This document shows, in pieces, positions 1 to 6,889 of a stretch of DNA of 22,796 nucleotides. The translations under genes were made by a program, and so were the position numbers. Each line of letters begins with the position of its first letter. Within the stretch, counting starts at the first letter, position 1. The stretch comes from UBA1672 sp964587815 (lineage in GTDB: Bacteria > Pseudomonadota > Alphaproteobacteria > Micavibrionales > Micavibrionaceae). The notes under the pieces are model-generated. The model saw nothing but the letters and a program-made list of their open reading frames with translations, was not told where the DNA came from and searched no databases. The stretch spans positions 1 to 22,796 of the forward strand of contig CAZPMH010000028.1 in NCBI GenBank assembly GCA_964587815.1. Reading direction: 5' to 3'.

Positions 1-1
1 G

Positions 2-421
2 CGGCGGGAATTGCGCCTAGATGGTTTTATGGCAGGAATGTTGTTGGAAGAGGCATCTGTTAGACCAACGCTTGATCAGCAAGTTGAAAATCACCGTTAC
101 AAGAAAACTAGTGAAATATCAAAGTCATCGTATGGTAATTTAGTTAAAGAAGTGCTCTATCACCATCATGGGCACGTACCGACATTCGATCAGGAATTAT
201 ATCTAGCCTATTCAGATGAAGGCAAAATTAACGACTATATACGCTGCAGCACTTCAGGTTCTGTGCCTATATCCAGCTGTAGTCATAAGTTTATCGATAA
301 AGGTCTTGTTTATCGAATTCGCTATAACCGCGCCCGTTATCTCACTAAATGGCAAGAGCAACGCGCCGCTGCGATTGCTTTTATCGATTCCTTTGAAGTG
401 CGAGCGCAAAAAGGCGACTGA
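2..421 (+). CDS. Unrecognised protein, C-terminal part (left edge)
   Basis: The reading frame is open to the left edge of the window, so the true start probably lies outside; inside, a TTG at 11 and an ATG at 29 are the first possible starts. The visible part is about 140 residues. It is hydrophilic, with a His run (LYHHHGH) near the middle and two Cys near residue 80-90 (IRCSTSGS, SSCSH). The end is rich in aromatic and basic residues (YRIRYNRARYLTKWQEQR) and finishes with a helical FIDSFEV stretch. I do not recognise the family and cannot assign a location or function. It ends about 40 bp before the first possible start of the metal operon. Confidence 0.45.
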   Translation, partial: RRELRLDGFMAGMLLEEASVRPTLDQQVENHRYKKTSEISKSSYGNLVKEVLYHHHGHVPTFDQELYLAYSDEGKINDYIRCSTSGSVPISSCSHKFIDKGLVYRIRYNRARYLTKWQEQRAAAIAFIDSFEVRAQKGD

Positions 422-454
422 CGTAACATTTTTACGGTTTTCACCTAATGTATG

Positions 455-460
455 TATAAT
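455..460 (+). promoter_or_regulatory. Candidate -10 box of the metal operon
   Basis: A perfect TATAAT lies directly in front of the small Cys-rich gene, with a poor -35 candidate (TTTACG at 431-436, 18 bp spacer). If it is used, transcription would begin near 467, at or next to the ATG at 468, giving a nearly leaderless mRNA. The weak -35 keeps this tentative. Confidence 0.35.
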
Positions 461-467
461 GAGAGAC

Positions 468-839
468 ATGACACGGTTTTTGCTTTTGACAGTGATGTTG
501 GTGTTTAGCGTGAACTCGGTGAGTTTGGCGGGCGTTTTGCCGTGTATAGATAAAGGCGCGCCGTCACAAGAGATTAGTGCTGAAATGGATGGCATGGATA
601 TGCCGTCTTGTCATGAGAAATTTGAGAAGAAAACGGCAGACGATTCAAATTCTTATGCGCCGCATTGTGATGGCGTGTGTTTTTGTTTGCACGCTTTGTT
701 GAGCGGGAGCGCCGTTGTTCCTGATTTTTCTTTGATCAGTTCGACTGTTGATTCTGAAACGCAGGTTTTCGTATCTGATCGTTTTTCCCTTATTTCCCCT
801 TCTTTTCTGCCGTTCAGGCCCCCTTCCTCTTTGATCTAA
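468..839 (+). CDS. CopL/DUF2946-like exported Cys/His-rich protein
   Basis: A 123-residue protein with a signal peptide (residues 1-21, hydrophobic core LLLTVMLVF, cut near LAG). The mature part carries a Met-rich MDGMDMPSCH segment (40-49) and a HCDGVCFC segment (66-73) followed by H75, all plausible ligands for copper or another soft metal. The tail PFRPPSSLI resembles the proline-rich end of CopL/DUF2946 proteins, which are small exported proteins associated with copper genes. Two starts are possible, ATG 459 and ATG 468; neither has a good ribosome site (only GAGAG just before 468), and the TATAAT at 455-460 favours 468. Its position ahead of an HMA protein and a MerT-like transporter supports a role in metal binding. 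Family assignment is by motif only. Confidence 0.6.
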   Translation: MTRFLLLTVMLVFSVNSVSLAGVLPCIDKGAPSQEISAEMDGMDMPSCHEKFEKKTADDSNSYAPHCDGVCFCLHALLSGSAVVPDFSLISSTVDSETQVFVSDRFSLISPSFLPFRPPSSLI

Positions 840-881
840 ATTCACTTTTTTTGATTTAGACTTTTTGAAAGGGAGGTTGCC

Positions 882-1517
882 ATGTGGCGATTTTTATCCG
901 GATTTTTTATTCTGAGTATTTGTTTTGCGTTCGCACGTGATGTGCAGGCGCGGCCTGTTTCCTACCCCGGGGGGTATACGGCGATGTTTACCAATGACGG
1001 GGATGCCAATGCGATGCATCTGCATTATTCGCCGAGCGCGAAATACTCGCTCGGTTATCGTTTCGAACATCAGCGTGATGAGGATTATGAGCTGCATGCG
1101 TTGCAAGGGAATGTTCTGCTTAAACGGTGGAATAACCCGAACTCGCAGGCTAATTTTTACCTAAAATCAGGTGTTGGTTTTGCGGACGGTTCCGATGATA
1201 ACTCGCTTGCGGGCTTTACAGGCATTGCGGCGGATTGGGAAGATCGGCGGTTTTTCACATCCTATGAAAATCGCGTTGTTGAGGCGGGGGATGTTGATTC
1301 CTTTTTCATGCAACATGCGCGCGTTGGTGTTGCCCCGTATGTCGGTGATTATGGCGATTTGCACACATGGTTGATGGTGCAGGTTCATCATCGGCCCGAG
1401 GCAGAGGATGCCGTGACGGTGATGCCGTTGGTTCGATTTTTTAAGGGCGTTCATTTGGCCGAGATCGGGATGAATAACCAAGGCAAAGTCTTATTCAATT
1501 ATGTCATTCGATATTAA
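882..1517 (+). CDS. Predicted outer-membrane beta-strand protein in metal operon
   Basis: A 211-residue protein with a clear signal peptide (hydrophobic FFILSICFAFA, cut near VQA at residue 23). The mature part has alternating short strands rich in Gly, Tyr and Phe (YSLGYRFEH, NFYLKSGVGFA, WLMVQVHH) and ends in an aromatic (LFNYVIRY), the usual signature of an outer-membrane barrel. It is His-rich (MHLHY, QVHHRP, FMQHA). A strong ribosome site GGGAGG at 871-876 precedes the ATG. It lies 43 bp after the CopL-like gene and 22 bp before the HMA gene, so it is likely cotranscribed. I do not recognise a named family; a passive outer-membrane or sensing role in metal handling is inference. Confidence 0.6.
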   Translation: MWRFLSGFFILSICFAFARDVQARPVSYPGGYTAMFTNDGDANAMHLHYSPSAKYSLGYRFEHQRDEDYELHALQGNVLLKRWNNPNSQANFYLKSGVGFADGSDDNSLAGFTGIAADWEDRRFFTSYENRVVEAGDVDSFFMQHARVGVAPYVGDYGDLHTWLMVQVHHRPEAEDAVTVMPLVRFFKGVHLAEIGMNNQGKVLFNYVIRY

Positions 1518-1539
1518 AATTTATATGAGGAGTATTACT

Positions 1540-1833
1540 ATGAAACGTTTTCTTTTAATTGCCGGTTTTTTAAGTGTGTTTGCTATTCCTGTTCATGCGG
1601 AGGTGGTTAAGGTTGGTGTCAACGGGATGGTGTGTGATTTTTGCGCGCGCGCCATTGAGAAAGTTTTTACCCGTCACGAGGCGGTGGAGTCTGTTGACGT
1701 TAATTTGGACGATAAGCTGATCACGGTTGATGTAAAGGACGGGCAAAGCCTTGATGATGAGGCGATTACCAAGATGGTCAATGATTCAGGCTATGCGCTG
1801 GTTGATATTACGCGTGAGGCCGAAGATGAGTGA
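1540..1833 (+). CDS. Periplasmic HMA metal-binding protein, MerP-like
   Basis: A 97-residue protein: signal peptide (1-20, cut at VHA) followed by a single heavy-metal-associated domain of about 70 residues. The metal site GMVCDFC has its two cysteines at residues 32 and 35, and the ferredoxin-like fold pattern is visible (VKVGVNGM, helix ARAIEKVF, VDVNLDDKLITVDV, DDEAITKMVNDSGY). MerP and related proteins bind Hg(II) or Cu(I) in the periplasm and hand it to a membrane partner. ATG 1540 was chosen over the in-frame ATG 1501 because it has GAGGAG just upstream and yields the signal peptide, whereas 1501 overlaps the previous gene. It overlaps the next gene by 8 bp (ATGAGTGA), so the two are probably translated together. 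The metal cannot be named from sequence. Confidence 0.85.
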   Translation: MKRFLLIAGFLSVFAIPVHAEVVKVGVNGMVCDFCARAIEKVFTRHEAVESVDVNLDDKLITVDVKDGQSLDDEAITKMVNDSGYALVDITREAEDE

Positions 1834-2209
1834 CCAAGGGCTTTATAAGCAGACCTTGTTGCCGATGCTGAGTTTATTTACCAGCGTCGGCACGTTGATT
1901 TGTTGCGCTTTGCCCGCGCTGCTCGTGAGTTTGGGTATGGGGGCGGTGATGGCGGGGCTTGTGTCGAACGTGCCTTGGATCACCGCGCTTTCGGCGCATA
2001 AGCCGATTGTGTTTGCGGTTTCGGGAGTTGTTTTGGCGGTTGCGGCTTTTCTGCAATGGCGGGCTCGATTTGCGCCGTGTCCCGCTGACCCCGCGAAAGC
2101 CCGCGCGTGCAAAATCTTACGGCGCGTGAGTTGGGGAATTCTTGCCTTTTCCGTTGTCGCGTATCTGGTCGGGTTTTTCTTTGCGTTTTTTGCGGTTTAT
2201 CTGTTGTAA
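1826..2209 (+). CDS. MerT-like metal transport membrane protein
   Basis: A 127-residue inner-membrane protein with about three hydrophobic segments (residues 12-46, 58-77, 101-127). The first carries a vicinal cysteine pair (LICCALPALL, C26-C27), and the loop between the second and third has C85 and C95, which is the cysteine layout of MerT-type mercuric ion importers. In MerT, ions pass from the periplasmic HMA protein to the first-helix cysteines and then to the loop pair. ATG 1826 overlaps the stop of the HMA gene, supporting coupling. There is no mercuric reductase or MerR regulator nearby, so the substrate could be a different metal. Confidence in the family resemblance is good, low for the substrate. 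Confidence 0.75.
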   Translation: MSDQGLYKQTLLPMLSLFTSVGTLICCALPALLVSLGMGAVMAGLVSNVPWITALSAHKPIVFAVSGVVLAVAAFLQWRARFAPCPADPAKARACKILRRVSWGILAFSVVAYLVGFFFAFFAVYLL

Positions 2210-2236
2210 AGCTTAGCGCAAAGGCGGCTTGTTTTT
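2209..2236 (+). terminator. Possible terminator of metal operon
   Basis: AAGC and GCTT arms with an inner CGC/GCG pair and a bulge form a short stem, followed by G and six T. The stem is weak and interrupted, so this is tentative. Confidence 0.35.
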
Positions 2237-2364
2237 TCGGGTAAATTTAAATAGTGTATAAAAAGCAGAGTTCAGTCTTTATTTTTAAGGTTTTTTAAAT
2301 CTTGCATGCCAGAGTGAATGACGCAATTACACTGATAAACAATACGTAAGATCCAAGGATATTC

Positions 2365-4278
2365 GTGGCGGACAATACTAAAAAAGATGATGAGCCTGAA
2401 AACCCAAATGCCAATCCTATGGCTGCTTTTGGGCCGCATCTGGATGATATCGCAGAGGCTTTGGATATTTTGTATATTCCTAAAAATCCGAGCGGTCGTC
2501 TCAAATTTAGGGAGAAGTGGGATTTTCTGGCTGACTATATCTTCGATGATGAGTTGGTTGATTACGACATTAACGGCGTTAAGGATCATGATCGTCGTAA
2601 GATTTTAGAAGAGCAAGCCAATGAGCGTCGCCTGAAATTAAAAGCGACGTTGCAGGAAATTGTCGCGAAAAGCGTTAAGTCGGCGCAGCTTCAGTTTGAT
2701 TATGTCGGCCAGATTATTGACGATTATGGGGCGACCTTATCACAGCATCTTTATGCAGGCGATGTTGTAGAGCGTGTACGCCCGGGGTTGTTGAAAAAAG
2801 AAAAGGATGTGGCTGAGGAAAAAGCTGAAAAAGATTCAGAAGATCAAAAACTATCGGTCGATGAAGCGGCTATTTTGCAGAATAAAGAAGCGTCTGAGCA
2901 GTTCGACGAATCTGATTATAATGATGTTAAGCCTATCGTTACAGATGCGCCTGCAACAGGCAAACCCGGAAAAATGCGGGATTCTCTTGATGACATGGTC
3001 AGTGATTTTAAGTCCGATTCTCTTAAAGCGTCGACTGACGGCACGGCACCGGAGAATTCTGAAGAAAGCACTTCTGAGAGTGAAGAGCAGAGTGCCAATG
3101 ATCAGCCTGCAAAAGCTGCGCAGGATGATATGGATGATCTGGAAGACGTCTCGACCAACCAAGTGGATGACGGATTCGATGATTTGAAGTCAGGGGACGG
3201 CGCTTTGGAGGATCCGAAGACCGAGTTGCTCGACATTATGGATGTTGTTGAGAAGCAGGATGATTTAGCTGATGTTTCGGATGTTGGGAATATTCTGCCC
3301 GAGACGGATGACGCGTCGCAGACGACTGATGATGAACAGCCCGCTCTTGATGCTACCGCCCCTATCGTTGATGAAAAGCCTGATTTGCCTGAGCCCAAGA
3401 AAGATGCTTTGCACAGCGCGGCGCAGGTTGAAGACAAGCCGCAGGAAGCGATTGCCCAGAAAATTGAAACACCAAGTGAGCCGTCTGTCGCTTCTGCTGC
3501 TGATGGCGAAAAGTCCCAAGATGATGCAGATAAGCAGGAAGATAATAACGCGGATACGAAAGCTGAAAATGATTCTGTAGAGACCGAGGCGCCAACAGAG
3601 CCTGATGATCGCGGCGTTTTTGTCGGGCGTGGTTCTGCGAGTCAAGATGCGGCGGATGATGAGGTCAATGAGGATTTTTGGGCTGAGACAACGCAGGAAC
3701 AGCCATCGCCTCCAGCCGCGCCACCGAAGGTAGAAGAAAAGGTTGCGCCAGCTCCTGATGAAAAGTCGCCTGCCGCAGTTGAGGTAGAACCGCCTAAAGC
3801 CGATGTGCCTGTTCCGCCCCCTGTTTCAGATGCGGTGCCGCCGCCTGTTGCTGACACGATTCCTCCTGCGCTTGCGCCTGATGTAGAGGCGGATGTAAAA
3901 CCTACTCCTGAGCCTGCAGCTATGCCTGATGCGGATGTGAAGGTCGACGATAAGCCAGAGGCAAAAGCCGAGGCTAAAGAAGAAGCCCCCAAGCCTGAGG
4001 CTGTTATTACAGAAGATGTGCCTAAGGTTGACGCTGCGCCTGCGCCCGATGCTGCTAAAGCTCCAGATGTTGCGCAAGATGCAAAAGAGCCTGCCGTAGA
4101 AGAACCAAAGGTTGCGGAGCCGCCCGCTACACCTGCCGAAGAGAACGGCGGGGAGGCAAAGCCTTCGGTTTTTGGATCGCCGACTCTGGCGGGTGAGAAA
4201 AAGCAGGAGCCTTATTCGGGCATGTTTAATCGTTTGGCTAGTGTGATATCCGAAGAGAGCCTTGGCGTTGAGATTTAA
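2365..4278 (+). CDS. Large acidic, mostly disordered protein of unknown function
   Basis: A 637-residue protein starting at GTG 2365 (AAGGAT about 4 bp upstream); no ATG fits better, since the first in-frame ATG lies 18 codons later. Residues 1-150 look folded and helical, with a motif-like stretch FGPHLDDIAEALDILYIP and FREKWDFLADYIFDD. Residues of about 150-600 are low complexity: highly acidic, rich in Asp, Glu, Ser, Pro, Ala and Lys, with repeated PEP/PAP and DD/EE runs and almost no hydrophobic core. The last 35 residues (TLAGEKKQEPYSGMFNRLASVISEESLG) look ordered again and could form a docking helix. No signal peptide or membrane segment is visible, so it is probably cytoplasmic. I do not recognise the family. 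The stop directly abuts the stop of the convergent gene. Confidence 0.75.
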   Translation: MADNTKKDDEPENPNANPMAAFGPHLDDIAEALDILYIPKNPSGRLKFREKWDFLADYIFDDELVDYDINGVKDHDRRKILEEQANERRLKLKATLQEIVAKSVKSAQLQFDYVGQIIDDYGATLSQHLYAGDVVERVRPGLLKKEKDVAEEKAEKDSEDQKLSVDEAAILQNKEASEQFDESDYNDVKPIVTDAPATGKPGKMRDSLDDMVSDFKSDSLKASTDGTAPENSEESTSESEEQSANDQPAKAAQDDMDDLEDVSTNQVDDGFDDLKSGDGALEDPKTELLDIMDVVEKQDDLADVSDVGNILPETDDASQTTDDEQPALDATAPIVDEKPDLPEPKKDALHSAAQVEDKPQEAIAQKIETPSEPSVASAADGEKSQDDADKQEDNNADTKAENDSVETEAPTEPDDRGVFVGRGSASQDAADDEVNEDFWAETTQEQPSPPAAPPKVEEKVAPAPDEKSPAAVEVEPPKADVPVPPPVSDAVPPPVADTIPPALAPDVEADVKPTPEPAAMPDADVKVDDKPEAKAEAKEEAPKPEAVITEDVPKVDAAPAPDAAKAPDVAQDAKEPAVEEPKVAEPPATPAEENGGEAKPSVFGSPTLAGEKKQEPYSGMFNRLASVISEESLGVEI

Positions 4279-5382
4279 TCACGCCGCACTTTTTGCTTTC
4301 GTGACTTTTCTATTTGTAAATTTAACCGTATGAAGTGCGATCAGTGTTGCTGATAGCAAAATGACCGCGCCCGCCTGATGTAGTACGGCGAGATTCAGTT
4401 CAACATGGCTGAATAGGGTTGCTATGCCCAATGCCAATTGCCCGCAGACGAGCAAAGCCAGAAGAGGGAAGATGAATTCCTTGCGCTGTTTTATAAGCGC
4501 GTGAGCGGTGAGGGAGAATATTGCCAGTACTGTTAGTTTTGCCAGCCAGCGGTGGATGAATTGTACGCCCGCGTGGTTTTCGATGAAATTGAGCCAGACG
4601 GGCTTATAAAACCAGACTTCTTCGGGAATCCATGTGTCGCCCATTTTGGGATAGCCGTCATTATAAACGAGGCCCGCATCAAGGCCGGCGACAAATGCGC
4701 CCCATAAAATGGTGATAATAAGAATGATCAGAACGCCTAAGCCGTGTGTAAATAAAGGCTTTGACGGGTTTGGCAAAACGCCCCGTGCCGTTTTTCTGAA
4801 TGTCATTGAGAGCCAAAACATCAGCCCGTATATCAGAAAAGCCAGCCCCAGATGTGCGGCAAGGCGATAATGCGAGACTGCGGGTTCATCGATCAGGCCG
4901 CTTTTGACCATGTACCAGCCCATCAGGCCTTGCCCGCCGCCAAGCAGGAGGAGGGCGAAGAGTTTCAGCTTGTAGCCTTGCGGGATCCAGCCGCGGACGA
5001 GAAAGAATAAGAACGGCAGTGTGTAGATCATGCCGATCAAACGGCCGAAAAGGCGATGAAACCACTCCCAGAAGAAAATATATTTAAAATCTTCAACATT
5101 CATCCAGTAATTTTTATGAATGAATTCAGGGGTTTGCTTGTAAAGCTCAAAGACGCGTAACCATTCGGCTTGGTTAAGCGGTGGCAGGATTCCCATCATC
5201 GGGCGCCATTCGACCATCGATAAGCCTGAACCGCTGAGCCTTGTTACCGCGCCGATGATGATCATGCAAAAGACAGCGCCACAACAAAAAAGCAACCAGT
5301 ATGAGAGGGCTTTTAATTGATATGCAGGTGCGTTTTCTAAGGTTGGTGTGTGTTGTTTTTCGGTGTTCACGTTGCTTTTCAT
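4279..5382 (-). CDS. ctaA: Heme A synthase, COX15/CtaA family
   Basis: A 367-residue polytopic membrane protein. Heme A synthase oxidises the C8 methyl group of heme O to the formyl group of heme A for cytochrome c oxidase. The family pattern is clear: IGAVTRLSGSGLSMVEWRP (about residues 43-61), EWFHRLFGRLIG with a heme-ligand histidine at 109, SHYRLAAHLGL, the second-half VQFIHRWLAKL and VLHQAGAVILL histidines, and about eight hydrophobic helices. The length matches the COX15-type (type 2) synthases of alphaproteobacteria and mitochondria. No ribosome site is evident before the ATG. It is transcribed divergently from the next gene across about 100 bp, and converges stop to stop with the acidic protein gene. 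No other cytochrome oxidase assembly genes are in the window. Confidence 0.95.
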   Translation of the reverse strand: MKSNVNTEKQHTPTLENAPAYQLKALSYWLLFCCGAVFCMIIIGAVTRLSGSGLSMVEWRPMMGILPPLNQAEWLRVFELYKQTPEFIHKNYWMNVEDFKYIFFWEWFHRLFGRLIGMIYTLPFLFFLVRGWIPQGYKLKLFALLLLGGGQGLMGWYMVKSGLIDEPAVSHYRLAAHLGLAFLIYGLMFWLSMTFRKTARGVLPNPSKPLFTHGLGVLIILIITILWGAFVAGLDAGLVYNDGYPKMGDTWIPEEVWFYKPVWLNFIENHAGVQFIHRWLAKLTVLAIFSLTAHALIKQRKEFIFPLLALLVCGQLALGIATLFSHVELNLAVLHQAGAVILLSATLIALHTVKFTNRKVTKAKSAA

Positions 5383-5434
5383 GTCAGGCGCTATTTTTAT
5401 GTTTTCTTACACTAAAAGGTTTAAACCCCTTGCC

Positions 5435-5440
5435 TATAAT
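5435..5440 (+). promoter_or_regulatory. Candidate -10 box for membrane protein gene
   Basis: A perfect TATAAT in the 100 bp divergent spacer, 42 bp before the ATG at 5483. No convincing -35 is at 17 bp, so the call rests on the -10 alone. Confidence 0.3.
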
Positions 5441-5482
5441 GATAGTTTCACCGCACAGTAGTGATAACCTTAGAAGGGCATA

Positions 5483-6421
5483 ATGGCAAGTTTTGATTTC
5501 ATTGATGTTTCGGTGCGTGCTTATGAGTTTTTCTTCTCTAAGGCACATTACCTGATGAAGGTTGCCATTCCTGTGATGTTCATCAAGCTGATTTGTTATC
5601 TGGGTATTTTCGTTCTTGGTTATGAGGAGATGTTCTGGCGTCAGGGGCTGGTCTTGTTGCCTAGCTTTTTGATCGAAGGTTTGTTTATCGCGGGGCTTAT
5701 TCGCTACATCGTTTATAATGAGCCGATTTTTATCTGGGGGCGCTTGGTTGAGCCCGGGGAGCGCGCGCCTGATACAGAAAACGGTTTGCCTGCGCAATAT
5801 ATCGGCAGTTTGGGGCGCACCCAATGTTTGCAGGCAGGGATTGCGGTTTACACGCTTATCCAGATGACCGTTTGGGGTATTTACAGCGCGCTCACTGATT
5901 TTACAAATCGCCCTGAGGTTCAGGCCATGGTAGAGGAGGCGCGTCAGGCGAAAGAGGAAGAGAGAGAAGCGGCGCTTAATACGGGGGTAGGAAACACTGA
6001 ACTGCCCTCCGAGCTGAGCCCTGACATGCTGAATGGAAGCGGGCCGAACATGGCAGAAATGTTTGTTGATGCGGTATTGATGTTTGCGATTGTGGTTTCG
6101 ATGATTTGGGTGTTTCGGTTGTTCTGGCTTTATATTCCCGCGGCGATGGGGGTTTCAATGCGATATTTTCTTCATACTATCCGCGGGCTTTCCAGTTCGA
6201 TTTTGCTTTTTGTAACGTGGTTTTCTTGCTTTTTTCCTTCTGTTGTTGCGCTTTCCCTCGTCGCTGGATTGTTCTTATTTCTTTTCCCGAACGGTAGTGC
6301 AGGCTTTATTTTATTGGAAGCTGTTTTCAAAAGCGTCGTTGACGTCATTACGCTTACGATCACGGTTATCGGCATGACGTTTGGGATCTTCGCTATTTTA
6401 TCTCCGGTGAAGAAAAAGTAG
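5483..6421 (+). CDS. Multi-pass inner-membrane protein of unknown function
   Basis: A 312-residue protein with about six hydrophobic segments: residues 23-46, 55-79, 115-139, 193-224, 237-268 and 274-307. Between the third and fourth lies a strongly charged helical loop (about 143-165, EEARQAKEEEREAA) and a Pro/Ser/Asn-rich stretch, probably exposed to one side of the membrane. The end is basic (SPVKKK), which suggests a cytoplasmic C-terminus. A good ribosome site (AGAAGGG) sits just upstream of ATG 5483. The ferredoxin gene follows after 14 bp, so the two are likely cotranscribed. I do not recognise a catalytic motif or family. Confidence 0.75.
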   Translation: MASFDFIDVSVRAYEFFFSKAHYLMKVAIPVMFIKLICYLGIFVLGYEEMFWRQGLVLLPSFLIEGLFIAGLIRYIVYNEPIFIWGRLVEPGERAPDTENGLPAQYIGSLGRTQCLQAGIAVYTLIQMTVWGIYSALTDFTNRPEVQAMVEEARQAKEEEREAALNTGVGNTELPSELSPDMLNGSGPNMAEMFVDAVLMFAIVVSMIWVFRLFWLYIPAAMGVSMRYFLHTIRGLSSSILLFVTWFSCFFPSVVALSLVAGLFLFLFPNGSAGFILLEAVFKSVVDVITLTITVIGMTFGIFAILSPVKKK

Positions 6422-6435
6422 TTACGGGTTTTGAT

Positions 6436-6747
6436 ATGAAGATTTTCGTTATTGACCATACAGGACGCGAACACATGTTAGAGGCCGTTGAAGGCTGGCG
6501 TGTGATGGAAATTATTCGTGACTATGGCCTGCCGATCAAGGCGGAGTGCGGTGGGGCGTGTGCCTGTGCCACGTGTCATGTTTATGTTGATGATGCGTGG
6601 ATTGAGCGCCTTGTGCCGATGCGCGAGGAGGAGGAGGATATGCTGGATGAGGCGATGGAGGTGGAAGAAAATTCACGCCTGTCTTGCCAGATTATTCTTG
6701 ATGAGAATCTGGACGGCCTTAGGGTTCGACTTGCCCCGATGGTATGA
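6436..6747 (+). CDS. Adrenodoxin-type [2Fe-2S] ferredoxin
   Basis: A 103-residue ferredoxin. The cluster motif is C38-x5-C44-x2-C47 (in ECGGACACATCHVYV) and C84 (in RLSCQI), as in adrenodoxin and the bacterial FdVI/FdxB group; C42 is an extra cysteine often present in this subgroup. The acidic stretch REEEEDMLDEAMEVEEN (about 63-79) matches the helix that binds redox partners. Such ferredoxins give electrons to P450s, to Fe-S assembly or to oxygenases. It follows the membrane protein gene by 14 bp and precedes a His-rich membrane protein by 142 bp. Here it is not beside isc or suf genes, so its partner is open. Confidence 0.93.
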   Translation: MKIFVIDHTGREHMLEAVEGWRVMEIIRDYGLPIKAECGGACACATCHVYVDDAWIERLVPMREEEEDMLDEAMEVEENSRLSCQIILDENLDGLRVRLAPMV

Positions 6748-6773
6748 TCAGGAGTTTTTTTGTTTGTCTAATC

Positions 6774-6812
6774 GTGGCGAAAATTTGGCGATTATGTGGC
6801 AAAAAATTTGCA
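6774..6812 (+). repeat. Imperfect tandem repeat after ferredoxin gene
   Basis: Two copies of a 17-bp unit, GTGGCGAAAATTTGGCG (6774-6790) and GTGGCAAAAAATTTGCA (6796-6812), separated by 5 bp. The second copy overlaps the candidate -35 of the next gene, so it could be a regulator site, or simply AT-rich chance. Confidence 0.4.
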
Positions 6813-6836
6813 AGTTTTCATGACACGGTTTAATAT
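6808..6836 (+). promoter_or_regulatory. Candidate promoter of His-rich membrane protein
   Basis: TTGCAA (6808-6813), 17 bp, TAATAT (6831-6836). Both boxes are fair matches to a housekeeping promoter, about 50 bp upstream of the gene. Confidence 0.35.
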
Positions 6837-6889
6837 TAGATGGTATTAAAGAAACGTGTATTTATTAACCTTGTTAGGAATATATCAGA

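Noticed and set aside
1540..2209. Complete mercury resistance operon
   Set aside because: Only MerP-like and MerT-like proteins are present; no MerA, MerR or MerC is recognised, so the mer name was not used.
2272..2589. Minus-strand open frame overlapping the start of the acidic protein gene
   Set aside because: It lies opposite a well-supported gene with a ribosome site; no family features.
5384..5824. Minus-strand open frame of 146 codons upstream of heme A synthase
   Set aside because: It mostly mirrors the membrane protein gene on the plus strand and has no recognisable domain.
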